From NCBI GenBank assembly GCA_963082975.1, contig OY720347.1:13746225-13810224 (forward strand): DNA of 64,000 nt, read 5' to 3'. Source of the DNA: Labia minor (lineage: Eukaryota > Arthropoda > Insecta > Dermaptera > Spongiphoridae). The notes under the pieces were generated by a model. That model searched no databases. It was not told the origin of the DNA and saw only the letters and a program-made list of their open reading frames with translations. Position numbers and translations under genes: made by a program. This document shows positions 1 to 12,712 of this stretch, piece by piece; within the stretch, counting starts at the first letter, position 1, and each line of letters starts with the position of its first letter.

Positions 1-380
1 CCAATCTAATATTGAATAATCTAATTGGGTATGTTTAAAGTTTACATTTAAATATTATAGTTTGAAAAACATTGTAAAGAAAAAAAACTTGAAGAAACAT
101 TTCTGTATATTATTTAGAGATTTATTAACATTTAAATTAAATTAGAGATAAAAAATTGAAACATTTCTATTCATATTATATTATGTATATGTACTTTTAT
201 CTATATAATTAAACGAGTACGTAATCCTAAATTCCTTCTAAACGGCTTCATGAATCTTAATGGTTCATTAGCACCGTCATGACTCAAGGATAATGTATAA
301 GATTGAAAATTTCAAAAAAGTTGATCCTTTCCATAGTTATGGGCAAAAAGCCGACCCAACCCAAATAAACAACGCTCCAT

Positions 381-880
381 GTGGCGTCTCTGGTGGCTCA
401 GTTAAGAAGTTGACACTCAATATAAAATTAATAATTCTAGAAATTTTCATACAAAGAAATGTTTATAATATTTTTTTAAATTTTTATTTGAAGTCCTAAT
501 ATTCTATAATATTAAAAGTAAAATTTCTTTAGCAAAGATGCCCTATGATGATATAAATTAAACATTGGTTTATTAAACCATGTTCATTTTTCTGAGGACA
601 TCATACAAAAATTTTTATACAATGAAAGAACGAGTTGTCAATATTAATATAGTATATAATTAATTTAAAAGTCGAAAAAAGAAGAAATGCTACTCAAAAG
701 TGATCAACAAAGGAGTTATATAGACTGAACCCCGTCATGTATATGGATATTTTAATATACTGATTGGATTAAAACGAATTAAAACCTTTTGCATACAGAC
801 TTTCAACAAATTACTATGTATTATTACATCGGGGGCACAAGGGGCATAGCCCCTGTCTAGATGCGAAGAGCGCCGAAGTA
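381..880 (+). repeat. Repeat D copy 1 (tRNA-like head plus body)
   Basis: Begins GTGGCGTCTCTGGTGGCTCA; GGTGGCTCAGTTAAG resembles a tRNA A box. It continues ATTAATAATTCTAGAAATTT and, from about 624, a body with AAAGTGATCAACAAAGGAG and GCATACAGACTTTCAAC. The GC-rich end at about 829-880 includes GGGGCATAGCCCC. Confidence 0.55.
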
Positions 881-2260
881 TGTTATAAATTGTTTAAATT
901 ATATATTTATTTGATTCATATACTTAAATATAGTATTTCAATTTCAAATATTGATTAATAAATAAAAAATATTTATATACCTATATTTTTGAAATGGAAT
1001 AATTTAAATTTAAAAAAATGTAATTATTCAAAATTTAATTTTAAAGTTTTCTTTTTTCAAAGATAGATACGAATAATTTAAAATTTTATAAAAATTAAAT
1101 TTGAAATAATTTAAAATTCTTATTGATATATTTACTTTATGCGCATTTTGTTGTTATGGTTATTAAAAGCTTTATTTTACTCAAATTAATTTTATAACTT
1201 AATATTAAACTAATTGTGAAAAAATATTATAAATAATATTCTTAAAATATTTTTGACAATGGTAAGTACACCAAATATTAGTTGAATCAATAAATTTTGA
1301 GAATTATTAGATTCATAATATTAAAACAATGTACAGTTTTGTAAACTGATAATAGTTATTGTTGTTATCTATAATATAATCTTGAAAGATCGTGTTTAAT
1401 TAAAAAAAAATATACAACAATTCGTTTTAGATGTCAAAATATTTTATTCTATTTGATTAAATATATAATATCTAGATTTATATATACAAATAAATAATAT
1501 TATATAATCGGATTATGTCGATCAGTATATTTTTCTTATACTAAAACTAAATGATATAAGAAGAAAGAACGTGATTTCGAATAATTTTTTTTTTTTATTT
1601 ATAAAGCTTCATTTTGTGATTGAAATATTATCTGAATTATCTTTTTGTTTAAAATCAATACTCATTGATTGACTATACAAGTAAATAATATAAATATTAT
1701 AGCATAGCATAAATCAAGTATTTCATTGATAGATAGAAAGAAGTATAGATTGTCAATTTAATTTAGCAAACAATATTCACACTAATGGAGAGCGTGATAT
1801 TGAATAATTGCACTATTTCCTCTTGCTTAAAGATAATTAGTACATTTTTATGCTTACCCTCACTCACCCTTCACGCCTTTAATAGCCTACGATTAGTTAA
1901 TTCTATCAACAATTCCTATTCTTATTCAAGGCCCTACCACATTAGTTATCATAACAACAATAAAAAAAACACAAAAGAAATCATTCGTAATTATTATATA
2001 TATAACATTCATTATTGTATTGAGAAAAAAAACATTCCATTGGTTATTAATTCTTATATTAACTTGTTTATTTATATTACTTACAATTATTGTGTACTTT
2101 TGTGATTTCGATAATATAAAATAATATAATGTATGTTTTTTTCTTTGTTTATTAATACTAAAAAAGATTAATTCAATTTAAATACTCTTTACTTCTTTAT
2201 TTGATTTTTTTTCATTTTAATTTTAGATATAAAAGATAAATAATAATAAAACGTTTAGTA

Positions 2261-2693
2261 CGTGGGCAGGTGAATAAGTCCGTAACTTTTTGAATTTCCC
2301 GACTCTTAAATGAAATGGCAATACTGCTCCTGTCTGAAGACAACTGTCGAAATTTGAACCAGATGGGTCTTTTAGTTTTTGTTTAATAACAGACTACCTC
2401 GTGATTGGAGAAGAAAATGGAAAAAAGTGAATTTTTATGAAAATCCATGAATTATGTTACGAATTGCTTCGTCATGAGCCCTATTCTCCGGATTTAGCCC
2501 CGAGTGACTATTTCTTATTTCTAAACCTGAAGATATGGTTCAAATGTTATTCTTTGGAATATATAAACAAATTGAAGAAATGTTGAACGAAATGTATACA
2601 GCGCAAAGGAGACTACGTTAAAAAAATAAAATAATTTTTTATCCAAAAACCTGTTTTTCATTAAAAAATCACAGATTTATTGACCTGCCCTCA
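2261..2693 (+). mobile_element. Mariner-family transposon relic with transposase C-terminus
   Basis: The element is flanked by TA on both sides. Its ends are imperfect inverted repeats (GGGCAGGTGAATAAGTC on the left against GGGCAGGTCAATAAATC on the reverse of the right). Near 2470-2570 the plus strand reads YSPDLAPSDYFLFLNLK, the catalytic-Asp region of mariner transposases, and about 2580-2625 continues as KCIQRKGDY, the C-terminal mariner motif, after an in-frame stop. The N-terminal half is missing. It is inactive. Confidence 0.85.
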
Positions 2694-5026
2694 TATAATA
2701 GTATTATAAATATAATCTAATTATAAAACAAAATAATAAAATAGATAGAAAATTAAATTGAAACTAATTAATAAATATAAGTAATTTTCATGTAAAGGTT
2801 CTTTTACATTTTGTCTCTTAATCTGGATAGTCAAGTAATTTTTATACAATTTTAATGAAAGTTGATTGATACATTCCAGTTAAATATCATCATCCCTTTA
2901 GTTATAAATTGCTACATCCTTATCCTTAATTACATTAAAAATACTTTTAAGCGGAAAATACATTAAATAATTAATTTATAATGAAATCATTCTATAATTT
3001 AGTAGAACAAATATAAATGTGGTGATAGGTATTATTTTAATAAATATGAAAGATCAAGTTAGAGAAAAATAAAAAATAAAAAATAAATAATAAATGAAAT
3101 AAAACAAGTAACAGAACTCTTATTTAGGTAAGGCTGGCCTTGGTCTCATATATTAATTATTATTATACTATAGTTTAATATAAATCATTTTATAGTTAAC
3201 AAAATTAGAACCCAGAACTTTAGGATCCTAACTATTTAATATAAGATGAAATCAATTAAAATCAATTATTATTTATTTATTTATTTATTTTATTTAATTA
3301 CATATTATATTCATAAGGACAGGTCAATTATGGCGTCGATTCAAATAGTGATATCACCTGAGGTGGAAAGAAAGATATCCGGTTTCATTTTTATTTATTT
3401 TGTTGATAAGTGAAAAACAAAATCTGGTTTAATCCGGATTTGCTGGAATAATTTTCTAAACATTCCGTCACATCTAAGGGAGAAATTATAATTTGTTATA
3501 TCAAAAAACAAAAAAAAAACAAAAGAGATACAAATTTTTATTTATTTAATTTTTTTTTTTTGTTAATGTTATTCAATCCAATGAATTGTTCATCTTAAAT
3601 TTTCCTTTACTTATATAATTTCTATAAGTAATTGCAATAGTGAATGGTCAATTGGCCGCCTTACCTGTCTCTAGTCTCCTGGACCAACTTTTAAACCTCC
3701 GTTAACTCCGAAGCTTAGGCAACCCGCCTACCCAAGAATTTCTATTACAGTGACCCCACCTTCATTAGAAAAATATTGAGTGTCACAGGTGTATTGGCTT
3801 TTAATTAATTTTCTTATCTTAAGTAAAAATGATTGCAAATGTCTACTGATAATAAAAATAAATAAACAGAAATATATATATATATCTGTAGCTATACATT
3901 TATATATTTATTTATCTAATCAATTAATTTTTTAATGGACAAATGATAGTTCTAATATTTATTTTTAATAATATTATTATTAATAATAAAAAACATATGA
4001 AATCTTTTTTATTGATAAATTTCGTATTTTATACATATTAAGATAAAGGTAGGTAGGATATAATGAAAGACTATTTGTCAACTTAGGTCATCTTAAGTCC
4101 TATATCGAAAAAAATTATTTTTAAATGTGTAAAGACAACTTAGTCTTATTAAAATCATTATGTTTTTTTTTTTGTATATTTGTCTTATAAAAATAATTCA
4201 TAATTTCGAAAAGGGTTATAATCGGACAGTCAGATAACTGGAGAATATGGAGGATGTGATAAAATTTCATATCGTAGACTCGTAACACTCTTGTATATTA
4301 TAAAAGAGTAAACCTATTTATTTTTTTTTTAAATAAATATTTAATCTGATTAAATGGTTAATCACATTTAATGAATGCTAAATTAAAAAAAAAACAATAT
4401 TTTTTGAAAATTGTGAATTTGGATTATTATAGTATGCGATAATAATAATAAATATTTATCTATATAACCAATTAGAATAATTGTATAATATAAGTTAAAA
4501 GGTCCATATAAAAACAAGAATTTCTATTAAATAAAATATTACACATTTCTATTTTGACAAGAATAACATTAGTACTTTTCCAATTTAATGATTATGTAAG
4601 CGATAATTAATTATTTATTTTTCTAAATAAATTAAATTAAATTACTTTCTGATTCATTACATTATTTGCAAACAAAAAATTAGGGCACTCGGTCTTTTAT
4701 TACATGAATATTAGTATATTTATACATATTAATCTTATTTTTTTAGCTTTCAACTTTTTATTCTTTTAAATGATACGAATATTAATTAATAAAGGAAAGA
4801 TCTGAATATTCAAAAATAATATATTTAGTGAAATATTGGTATGTTTTTATTATATTATAACGTTTTTCTCAATTTCATCATTTTTCATCATCTTTCGATT
4901 GAGATAGACATTTGAAAAATTTTATACATATTTCAATCGATCCCTCGAAGGTAGGGAAGAAATATAATTGAATTATATAATTAATTGTAATTAATTAGCG
5001 ATTAATTACTTTTAGTAACTAACTCC

Positions 5027-5165
5027 TTTTGATAATTATTAAGGGAATTTTTATTAAAAGACCACATTGTTTGTATAAAATTATTTATTAAATTAAAATA
5101 ACTGTACAACGTTTCGACTGCAGAATAAGAAGTCGAAATGCGCCCAACGTTTTTCGTTGAATATG
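5027..5165 (-). mobile_element. Penelope-like fragment related to the 29-kb foldback
   Basis: TTTTGATAATTATTAAGGGA through GTACAACGTTTCGACTGCAG matches the 29-kb arm together with its outer extension, at high identity over about 105 bp. It then turns into a different sequence instead of the inverted arm. Confidence 0.6.
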
Positions 5166-6981
5166 AAGCAATTCATCCATAAACTTTGTCAGGGTTATAG
5201 AAAATTTTTTTTATTCTTTCTAGTTCATTGGAAAAACGTTATATATTGTAAGAAACGTTTCTATTTTCTTTTTTAGTTTGTATTGATTTATTTATTTTAA
5301 ATTTATTTATAGATAATTTTATTTAAATCATCTGCCTTCAGAAGGTTATATATAATAAAATATCTACTCTAAAAGGAATAATCCGCAGTTCTTTTCTCTT
5401 CCTTGGATTATAGATAAGAATTTAATTAAATAAAAGTTTATCAAACAGTTTCTTCGTCCTTCTCATAATCCCTTTGAAATCCCAATAAAAACTTCCATAG
5501 AAAAAAATAAGAATATTTATATTTTAATGTTATTAATATTGATATCCTGAGAGGACGGTAATCGGATCTAATATACGGATTTGGGCTGGCAGATCAGCTT
5601 TACTGACATGTGATACCAACTAACAAAAGTATCGAATTTTGAAGATTAATTACCATAAATTTTTATGTAACCCTATTTAATTGAACATACTAGTATTTTA
5701 ATAAAATTGAATAGAATGATCATTTACTTAGTATAAAAATTTAGAAAAATTAATTTTATAAAAATACTTAAAAATAAGTAATTTAATAAAAATATATTTT
5801 CAAATATACATATGAGTAAATATAATATATGTATTTACATTTATATATTTATAATAATATAAAATATTATAATTTATACTTTTACGAGTATTTATTGAAA
5901 TTGACTTGAAGATTCTTATATTAATAATATATATACTCATATAATATAATTTCAATTTAAATTTATTTTTAAGGAAAAATAAATGATTCTATTTCTATTC
6001 AGGAATATGCAATTTATGGTGTCTCATTTTCAAATTAGAATATTTTTTTTTTATTTTCATTATTTATTGAAAATTATGACTTGTTATTATTTCTTGTCTT
6101 TCATGAATGCAATAACAGAAATTTGAAGAAGTTGATCTGCACATTTATAATTTAAATTATTTACAATTTTTTTTTTTTTTTTAATTGAACCAAAGGACAT
6201 GGGATGAGTGTAGCCGCCGTCGCCGCGCTGTCCAGTGACTTGAACGCTCGATTATATACATCAACTAATTGCTATGAAATAAGCACGAATTGCGATGCCA
6301 AGTGAATGCCTGAGTAGGCGAAGCTGTTGCTTTAAACAGCACGCACCTCACGACCTGTCTGTTGTTGTTGTTGTTGTTGATGTTATTTTTATAAAAGGAT
6401 AATTCAATGCCTGTTTATTAAAGATTTATAGACTACTTTTTCCCCTTCCAATCAATGGCTATGTTGTTTCATTTGATTGCCAATCTGTGACCACTACCTA
6501 CCCGACCTACCCAAAGAACCATCAATTTATCAGTTACAAACCGAGAGATGCGTGTAACGATTGGGCAATGGAAATCATTTAATATCAATCGTTTTTATAT
6601 ACATTTATTCTTTAATTTATCAATAAATAGATGAAGATTTATTCAAAATAAAGCAAAAAATTCTGATAGATCGGAAGATGGATGATACAAAAATTAATTT
6701 TTGAATATTAAATTACTATTAAATTAAATTATTATTATTATTATTTTATAGACTTTTGATTAAGATAGTTGATATATATATATTATTTATTTAATTATAA
6801 ATCTATAAATCTAAAATTAACTATATGAAATATAAATCCTAATATAAAATTAAGTGATACAGGACTATAATATAATCACTACTTGGTCGAAATTATGTAA
6901 TAAATTACTTAAAAATTTTAATTTTTCACCAAGCTAACAAACCAATGACAGAAAAAAAATTAATTAATTAAGTCAATTTTT

Positions 6982-7534
6982 ACTATCTCGCCAGATCACG
7001 AAAATTTTCGATGTTGAGATTTTGATGTTTTTATACGTTTTGAAGGTTTCACTAAGATTGAAAAAAATGTCTGTGTGTGTGTACGTAGACAAGATTAGGC
7101 AAAATTGGTTTGAGCTAGAATCATGAAATTTGGTATACGGGCATTATTCAAAATTTGTAGTTTTCTATCAACTTTTGAGAAATGTAGCTCAACCGGAAGA
7201 GGGTCATTACCTACAACGTTTTGATTTTTTTTCTTCTAAAGTGATCATAAAAATAAAGATATATGTTTGATAATTTTTCACATGATTAAAAATTATATAA
7301 AACTGCTATATATAGAATTTCAGCTTGATTGAATCGCTGAAAGTACCAGAATTAATTTTTTAACACTGTAAATCTCACGCGCCAACACGTGACGTGGTGC
7401 CATCAACAAAGTACTGGTTATATAATATTATTTATTAATTTATAATTTATAATTAATTAAATTTAATTTAAATATAATATATTTGTTAATTAATCCAATT
7501 CAAATTGCGAGATAGTTGAGTGGTGACACTCCAG
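6982..7534 (+). mobile_element. Repeat A copy 1, Helentron-like non-autonomous element
   Basis: Starts ACTATCTCGCCAG after a T-run and ends with GCGAGATAGT, then a GAGTGG..ACACTC hairpin and CCAG. It contains a short TG run, a conserved block with GACAAGATTAGGCAAAATTG, and GCGCCAACACGTGACGTGG. There is no coding capacity. Confidence 0.7.
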
Positions 7535-8114
7535 CTAATTTTATAAAAGGAAACCGAAACATTAATACCCGAAAATAAATGTCTGGAAAATATTCTATTA
7601 TTATTTTTGAATTCTTTTTTTTTAATCATTGCAATAAAATTTAACTAATTGTAAAATAAAATTTATAGATAGATAGAAATTTATCTTACAAGTGATCTCT
7701 TTTATGTTGCATATGTAAATTTATAAGTGTTAATTAAGTTACAAGGGCTTATAAATAAAATGGTATGTCATTGTAAATCCAAATTTTGGCACCACACCTA
7801 AAATACCTGTGCATTTATATATTATATTTATGTGTGTCTGTGTGTGTGTGTTTTCTTTATTCTTTATCCCTTCCAATGCAATAAATAGGAGAAAGGGAAG
7901 AGTTTGACGTCATTCTATTCCTTCTCCCCGCAAATAAGTAAAACTTGTCTTGTCAGGATATATATGCCTAATACAAGGTTAAGACCAAGAATTTCAGGGT
8001 GTTTGGTTATGAACTGGATAAACCCAATGCAAATGAATGTTGAGATTTCAAACAAAGAGAAGTTCCTGCTGAAATATTCAAGCAGTGAATTACAAAAGTG
8101 AAAGGATTGCTAAC

Positions 8115-8277
8115 CTGTGTGAAATCGGCACCAATGAAGGCCTGCTCCATGCCGATCCAAACGGTGATGGGGATCAGCAGTTGTTGGTAGGGTTTTTTCA
8201 GCTGATATGCTGTAGCAGAGAGGAGCTGAATACCGCTCAGCTCCGAGCTATCGTGCTTCCGTTGCTTCTCTCCGTAT
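8115..8277 (-). CDS. UNC93-like gene, coding exon 3 (residues 323-377)
   Basis: The acceptor TTGTTTCAG is followed by A, which completes Arg323 and gives RYGEKQRK. The exon carries a basic and polar cytosolic stretch (324-335), a linker with LLSATAYQLKKPYQQLLIP (341-359), and the start of the next membrane segment, TVWIGMEQAFIGADFTQ (361-377). GMEQAFIGADFTQ is a strongly conserved UNC93 motif. The exon ends in phase 0 at CAG|GTTAGC. The next exon should begin with an aromatic- and glycine-rich helix; nothing like it was found downstream within the window. Confidence 0.94.
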
Positions 8278-11200
8278 CTGAAACAATGGATCATCCATCG
8301 ATCTTCGATTACCTCTGATGCTCTTTGGAATAGTTGATAAAAAATTTAAAATATTCTAAAAAAAATAATTTTCAAATAATATATTCATAAAAAGTAGTGA
8401 AAATCAATTTAAGAATTTTTTTTGATTTATAAATACTGATATTATATATTGGAATGATAATATAATTTGAATAATTAACAACGAAATGAAATCAAATCAT
8501 TTTAAATCTATTGTTAGTAAAAATATTTATTTTCCGATTCAAGTTATTAAATTAAATTGTTAACCAATTTTACTTGACGCATCTCAGATCCTCAACAACA
8601 GATTTTTTTTTAGATAATATATTTACCACATAGATACATATATAATAAAATGACATCAAATAAGATCAAATTATAAGTAATTTGGAGGTTTTATATAAAT
8701 TAAAAATTTATTTATTTATATATTTACATAACAAAATACTAAACATATAAGTATAATATTTTATTTCATAACATATATTTATTTTTTTTTATTAAGAATT
8801 TATATGAAAATAATATAAATCAAATCTGTTTTTTTAACTCATTGCACTATTTTTTATGGTATTGATCTCATTACCTTAATCCTAAATTTGAAATACTTAA
8901 TAATTTATATTCATTCAAAAGATCAAATGAATGTAATTATGATGGTACACCTTTTTACGAATAATGTTAACTTTTTAGAGTTAATCATAAACTAGTTTTA
9001 TCAATTACCTAGTTAAAATCATGAAAATTAAATAAAATTACTAAAAAGTTGACCTGTGGCCAGGCACAGACCGACCGATGGTTTGAAATAAATTAATATC
9101 CAGCTACAGAAACAATTTCAAATAATTTAAATGTATCTATTAATGCAATAAAAAACAGATAGGCATATAACATAAATATTTTAAATTTTATTTTATTGAT
9201 AATATATAAGGAGACGCTGGCTGTGACGTCATATAATTTTAAATTAAGAAAAAACTAATGAAGATGATTTTCCCGAGGATAAAACCAATACATAATGCAT
9301 GATTTGTGGAGATATGTAAAAAAATCTCCCCTTGTGAAATTTGGTGTGAAAATAACCCTTCTCTTCTTATCGTCGATAGGTAATACTACCACTTCTGGTT
9401 TCCGGATATACACCAAAAGTTGATCAATTCATCATACTGATGCATTAAGTAAATATACCAAATTTTATCAAAATCAGTTGAGCCATTCAAGCTATACACG
9501 TCTATACGGACACACAATGAACAGACGGACAGACATCATGCTAAAAATACTTTTTTCTGTTAACAAAATGCGTGATACGTGGAAATTTGTAAAAATGCGT
9601 AGGTCGGTAAAAATTAAAAATTAATAAAATTCTATGAAATAAATAATAAAATAAATAAAAAATTGCAGAAAAAACTAAATTAATATGATCAAATTTTTTT
9701 AAAAAAATAATTTTTATAAATGGATTATTTTGGCCAACATTATTGTTAACATTATTGACTGATTGATATTTAAATCAAATAAAATTGAAAGGTAAAAGTA
9801 AAAATTTAATTCATTTTTCTTTATCTCGTTAATCTTTCATACCAATAATATTACATAAAAGTAGAGTATAATTTAATTGTTCTAAAACACAATTTAGGTC
9901 ATTATAATAATAATAATAATAATAAATATATAAATATATATATATATATTTATATATATATTCATAAAAACAACTGATCAATAAATTCAAAATATGTTGT
10001 AAACATTTTGTTAGTGTTTGTTCAAAAAAAAAAACAATACAAAAAAAATATCATACTTATATGAATTCAATTTCAATTTTGATATCTACATCTAAATTTT
10101 AATAAATCACAACTCTTTAAAAAAAATTCTATAGGAATACTATAATTATAAAATGACCGACAAAATAATCTTTCAATAAAAACTAATAACAGTTTTTTTT
10201 TCGTTAAGTAACAAAATAAAAAAATAAATAATTAATATATGTGTGAAGAAAAATTGATTCTTTTTCTGTTGGTTGGTCTCTCACTCTATGCATTTTTTAT
10301 TATAATTAGATTTATGCATGTACTATCAATTAAATTTAATAAACAGAAATTATTACTGATAAAAAACTATAATAAAAGAATAAATGATATAATGGATTGA
10401 TAATAATTATAATTAATCATTCATGATATTGGATATTGTTATTTTTTGTAATTAACTTATTTATTATTATCTCTATTAAGTAATACTTATATTCATATAG
10501 AAGTATAAATTATATAGAATTTATTTCTTGGAATATTTTTATATTTTCTTAGAACAAAGAATAGTAGACTTTTCCGTATGTTTTTTATAATATATGTAGA
10601 ATACATAAGTTTATTTAATAATTAATAAAAAAATACCATTGTGGTAATTTAAAATAAAAGATAAATAAATCTTTGAACTTATTATAATTATTATTTTATT
10701 TAATAAAATGCAGGATTGTATCTCAAACATTTTCACCCATCTTTTAATGTAAAAATTAACAAGAAAAAAAAATTATCTCATGCTCACTAATTTTCATTGA
10801 AATAAATATAAAAAATTTTCTTTTAAAATTTTGAATTAATTTCAAAATAAATACAATTAAAGAAAAAGTGTACCCATGTATATTCACAAATAGAACATAA
10901 TATAAAATTTAATAAGTTCAATTTGTAATTAAAACATTCGGTGAAGTTTCAAGTTGATATGATATATTTACTTTATGCGCATTTTGGTTACATCATCATC
11001 ATCATCAGCAGTAACTTTCTACTCCATAACAGATTGTAGCAAATTTTCAAGCTGTTCAAATAAAAACCTTTTGATGATTTGATATAAATATCCAAAAAAT
11101 TAAAAATTTTAAAATTTTGTCAAATGTTTTATAAATATAAAAATAAATCTAATAATATGCTAGGAATGTAATTCTATATTAAGAAGAAAGTGTAATTGTT

Positions 11201-12672
11201 AAATCTTTTTACCTTTCATCCTTTTAATTTAGATTTAAAGAGACATTTAAAATAAATGAACCCTCAACATATTTTTACCTAAAATTCACTAGCCATAAAA
11301 AAAAATTGAAATTATTATTGATTATATCATGGGTGTCTAAACTATGACTATTCAAGAGACACATTGCAAAAAAAGAAAAAAATATGCTGGACCGCAAATA
11401 AATATTTTTTCAATAAATGGAAATAAAATTATGTACAGTAAAACCTCTCTATAAGGACACGTTTAATAGTTTCATCATTGATTTTAATTCACAATAAACA
11501 TTGTTTTTAACAATGTTTTGAGAATGTCCTTATAGAGAGGTTTTACTGTGTATATAGTTTTATTAAAATAAAATAACTTCTTTTTATTATATTTTTTTAT
11601 TTGAATTAGATATATGTATAAAATTATAAATGAACATGAAAAATATTTCAAAAATTAATTTTTTTTTAGTAGAAATGAGCAAATTTAAATATTTTCATAA
11701 TTTACGTTTGGGCCGCACTTTAGACAAGAATGGATTATATTATATGAAAAAAATAAATGTATTCATATCGAATTTACTTTAATTTATATATAAATAGAAA
11801 TAGAAATGTTTCTTTTTAATATGTTTTAATAAATGTAAAATAATTTTATATATTAAAATTATTAAATAAACTCAATTTAAACAGAGAATTAATTAAACTC
11901 AAAAATTTAAATATATAAAATTATTTTACATTGAAAATAAAAGTAGATAAAAAGAACAAATGCTTTCATTTAAAAATAAAATTGAATGCTTATTTAATAG
12001 CATTAGGTATATTTACGTTCCTTGAATGTTTATCTTTACAACTTCACTAAATGTAATAATTATATGTAATTTGATTCAATATTATTTTTAATTAATATTC
12101 TTTATTCAATCAACCTTGACTTTATTTAATACATATTTTATCCACAATTTATTAATGTATATAATTAAAATAAATTATTAGCAATTAACAGAAGGAGAGA
12201 GTAGAGATGAAATGAATGGGGTGACTAAGTGGAGGAATAGATGGAGGAGAAGAATGGTTGACTGAAAAACTTTCGAAAAATAGAGATAAATAATTATTAA
12301 TTATTATAAATTATTTAAGTATTGTAAAATTATTTTGTAGTAATAAACATTGGCTATCAAAAGAAAAGTTTGTTTTAAAATATTATAATATTAAATATTT
12401 ATTTATCATTAATAGCATTTTGAGTATCATTTTTTTTTTAAATTTTAAAACAAAATCATGAGCAAATAATTTCATATTGGTCAATAGATATCCTTCAGTT
12501 CTAAAAAAAAAAATAAACTTCATAAAGATAAAGTTTTATCAACAATCTAAAACTGATTTATAATAAAACTGAAGTTTATGTAAATGAGTTGATACAAAAA
12601 AAGTTAAAAGTTAAGTTTATTGCAAAATTAGATCATAACATGTATTACGTCTTTTAATAATTTTTCTTATGA

Positions 12673-12712
<40 letters not shown>

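Larger units (their letters stand above)
1..8114. other. Intron 3 / gene-downstream sequence, no exon recognised
   Basis: This stretch lies downstream of exon 3 on the gene's strand. Apart from the mariner relic at 2.3-2.7 kb, the Penelope-like fragment near 5.0 kb, the SINE-like repeat D near 0.4-0.9 kb and Helentron-like copy 1 at 7.0-7.5 kb, it is featureless AT-rich DNA. A modest GC-rich patch at about 6190-6370 has stops in the frames I checked on the gene strand and does not read as an UNC93 exon. The missing exons are therefore probably outside the window. Confidence 0.6.

Noticed and set aside
1785..2105. 106-codon plus-strand frame
   Set aside because: AT-rich composition, Ile/Asn/Tyr-rich translation and no recognisable motif or splice sites.
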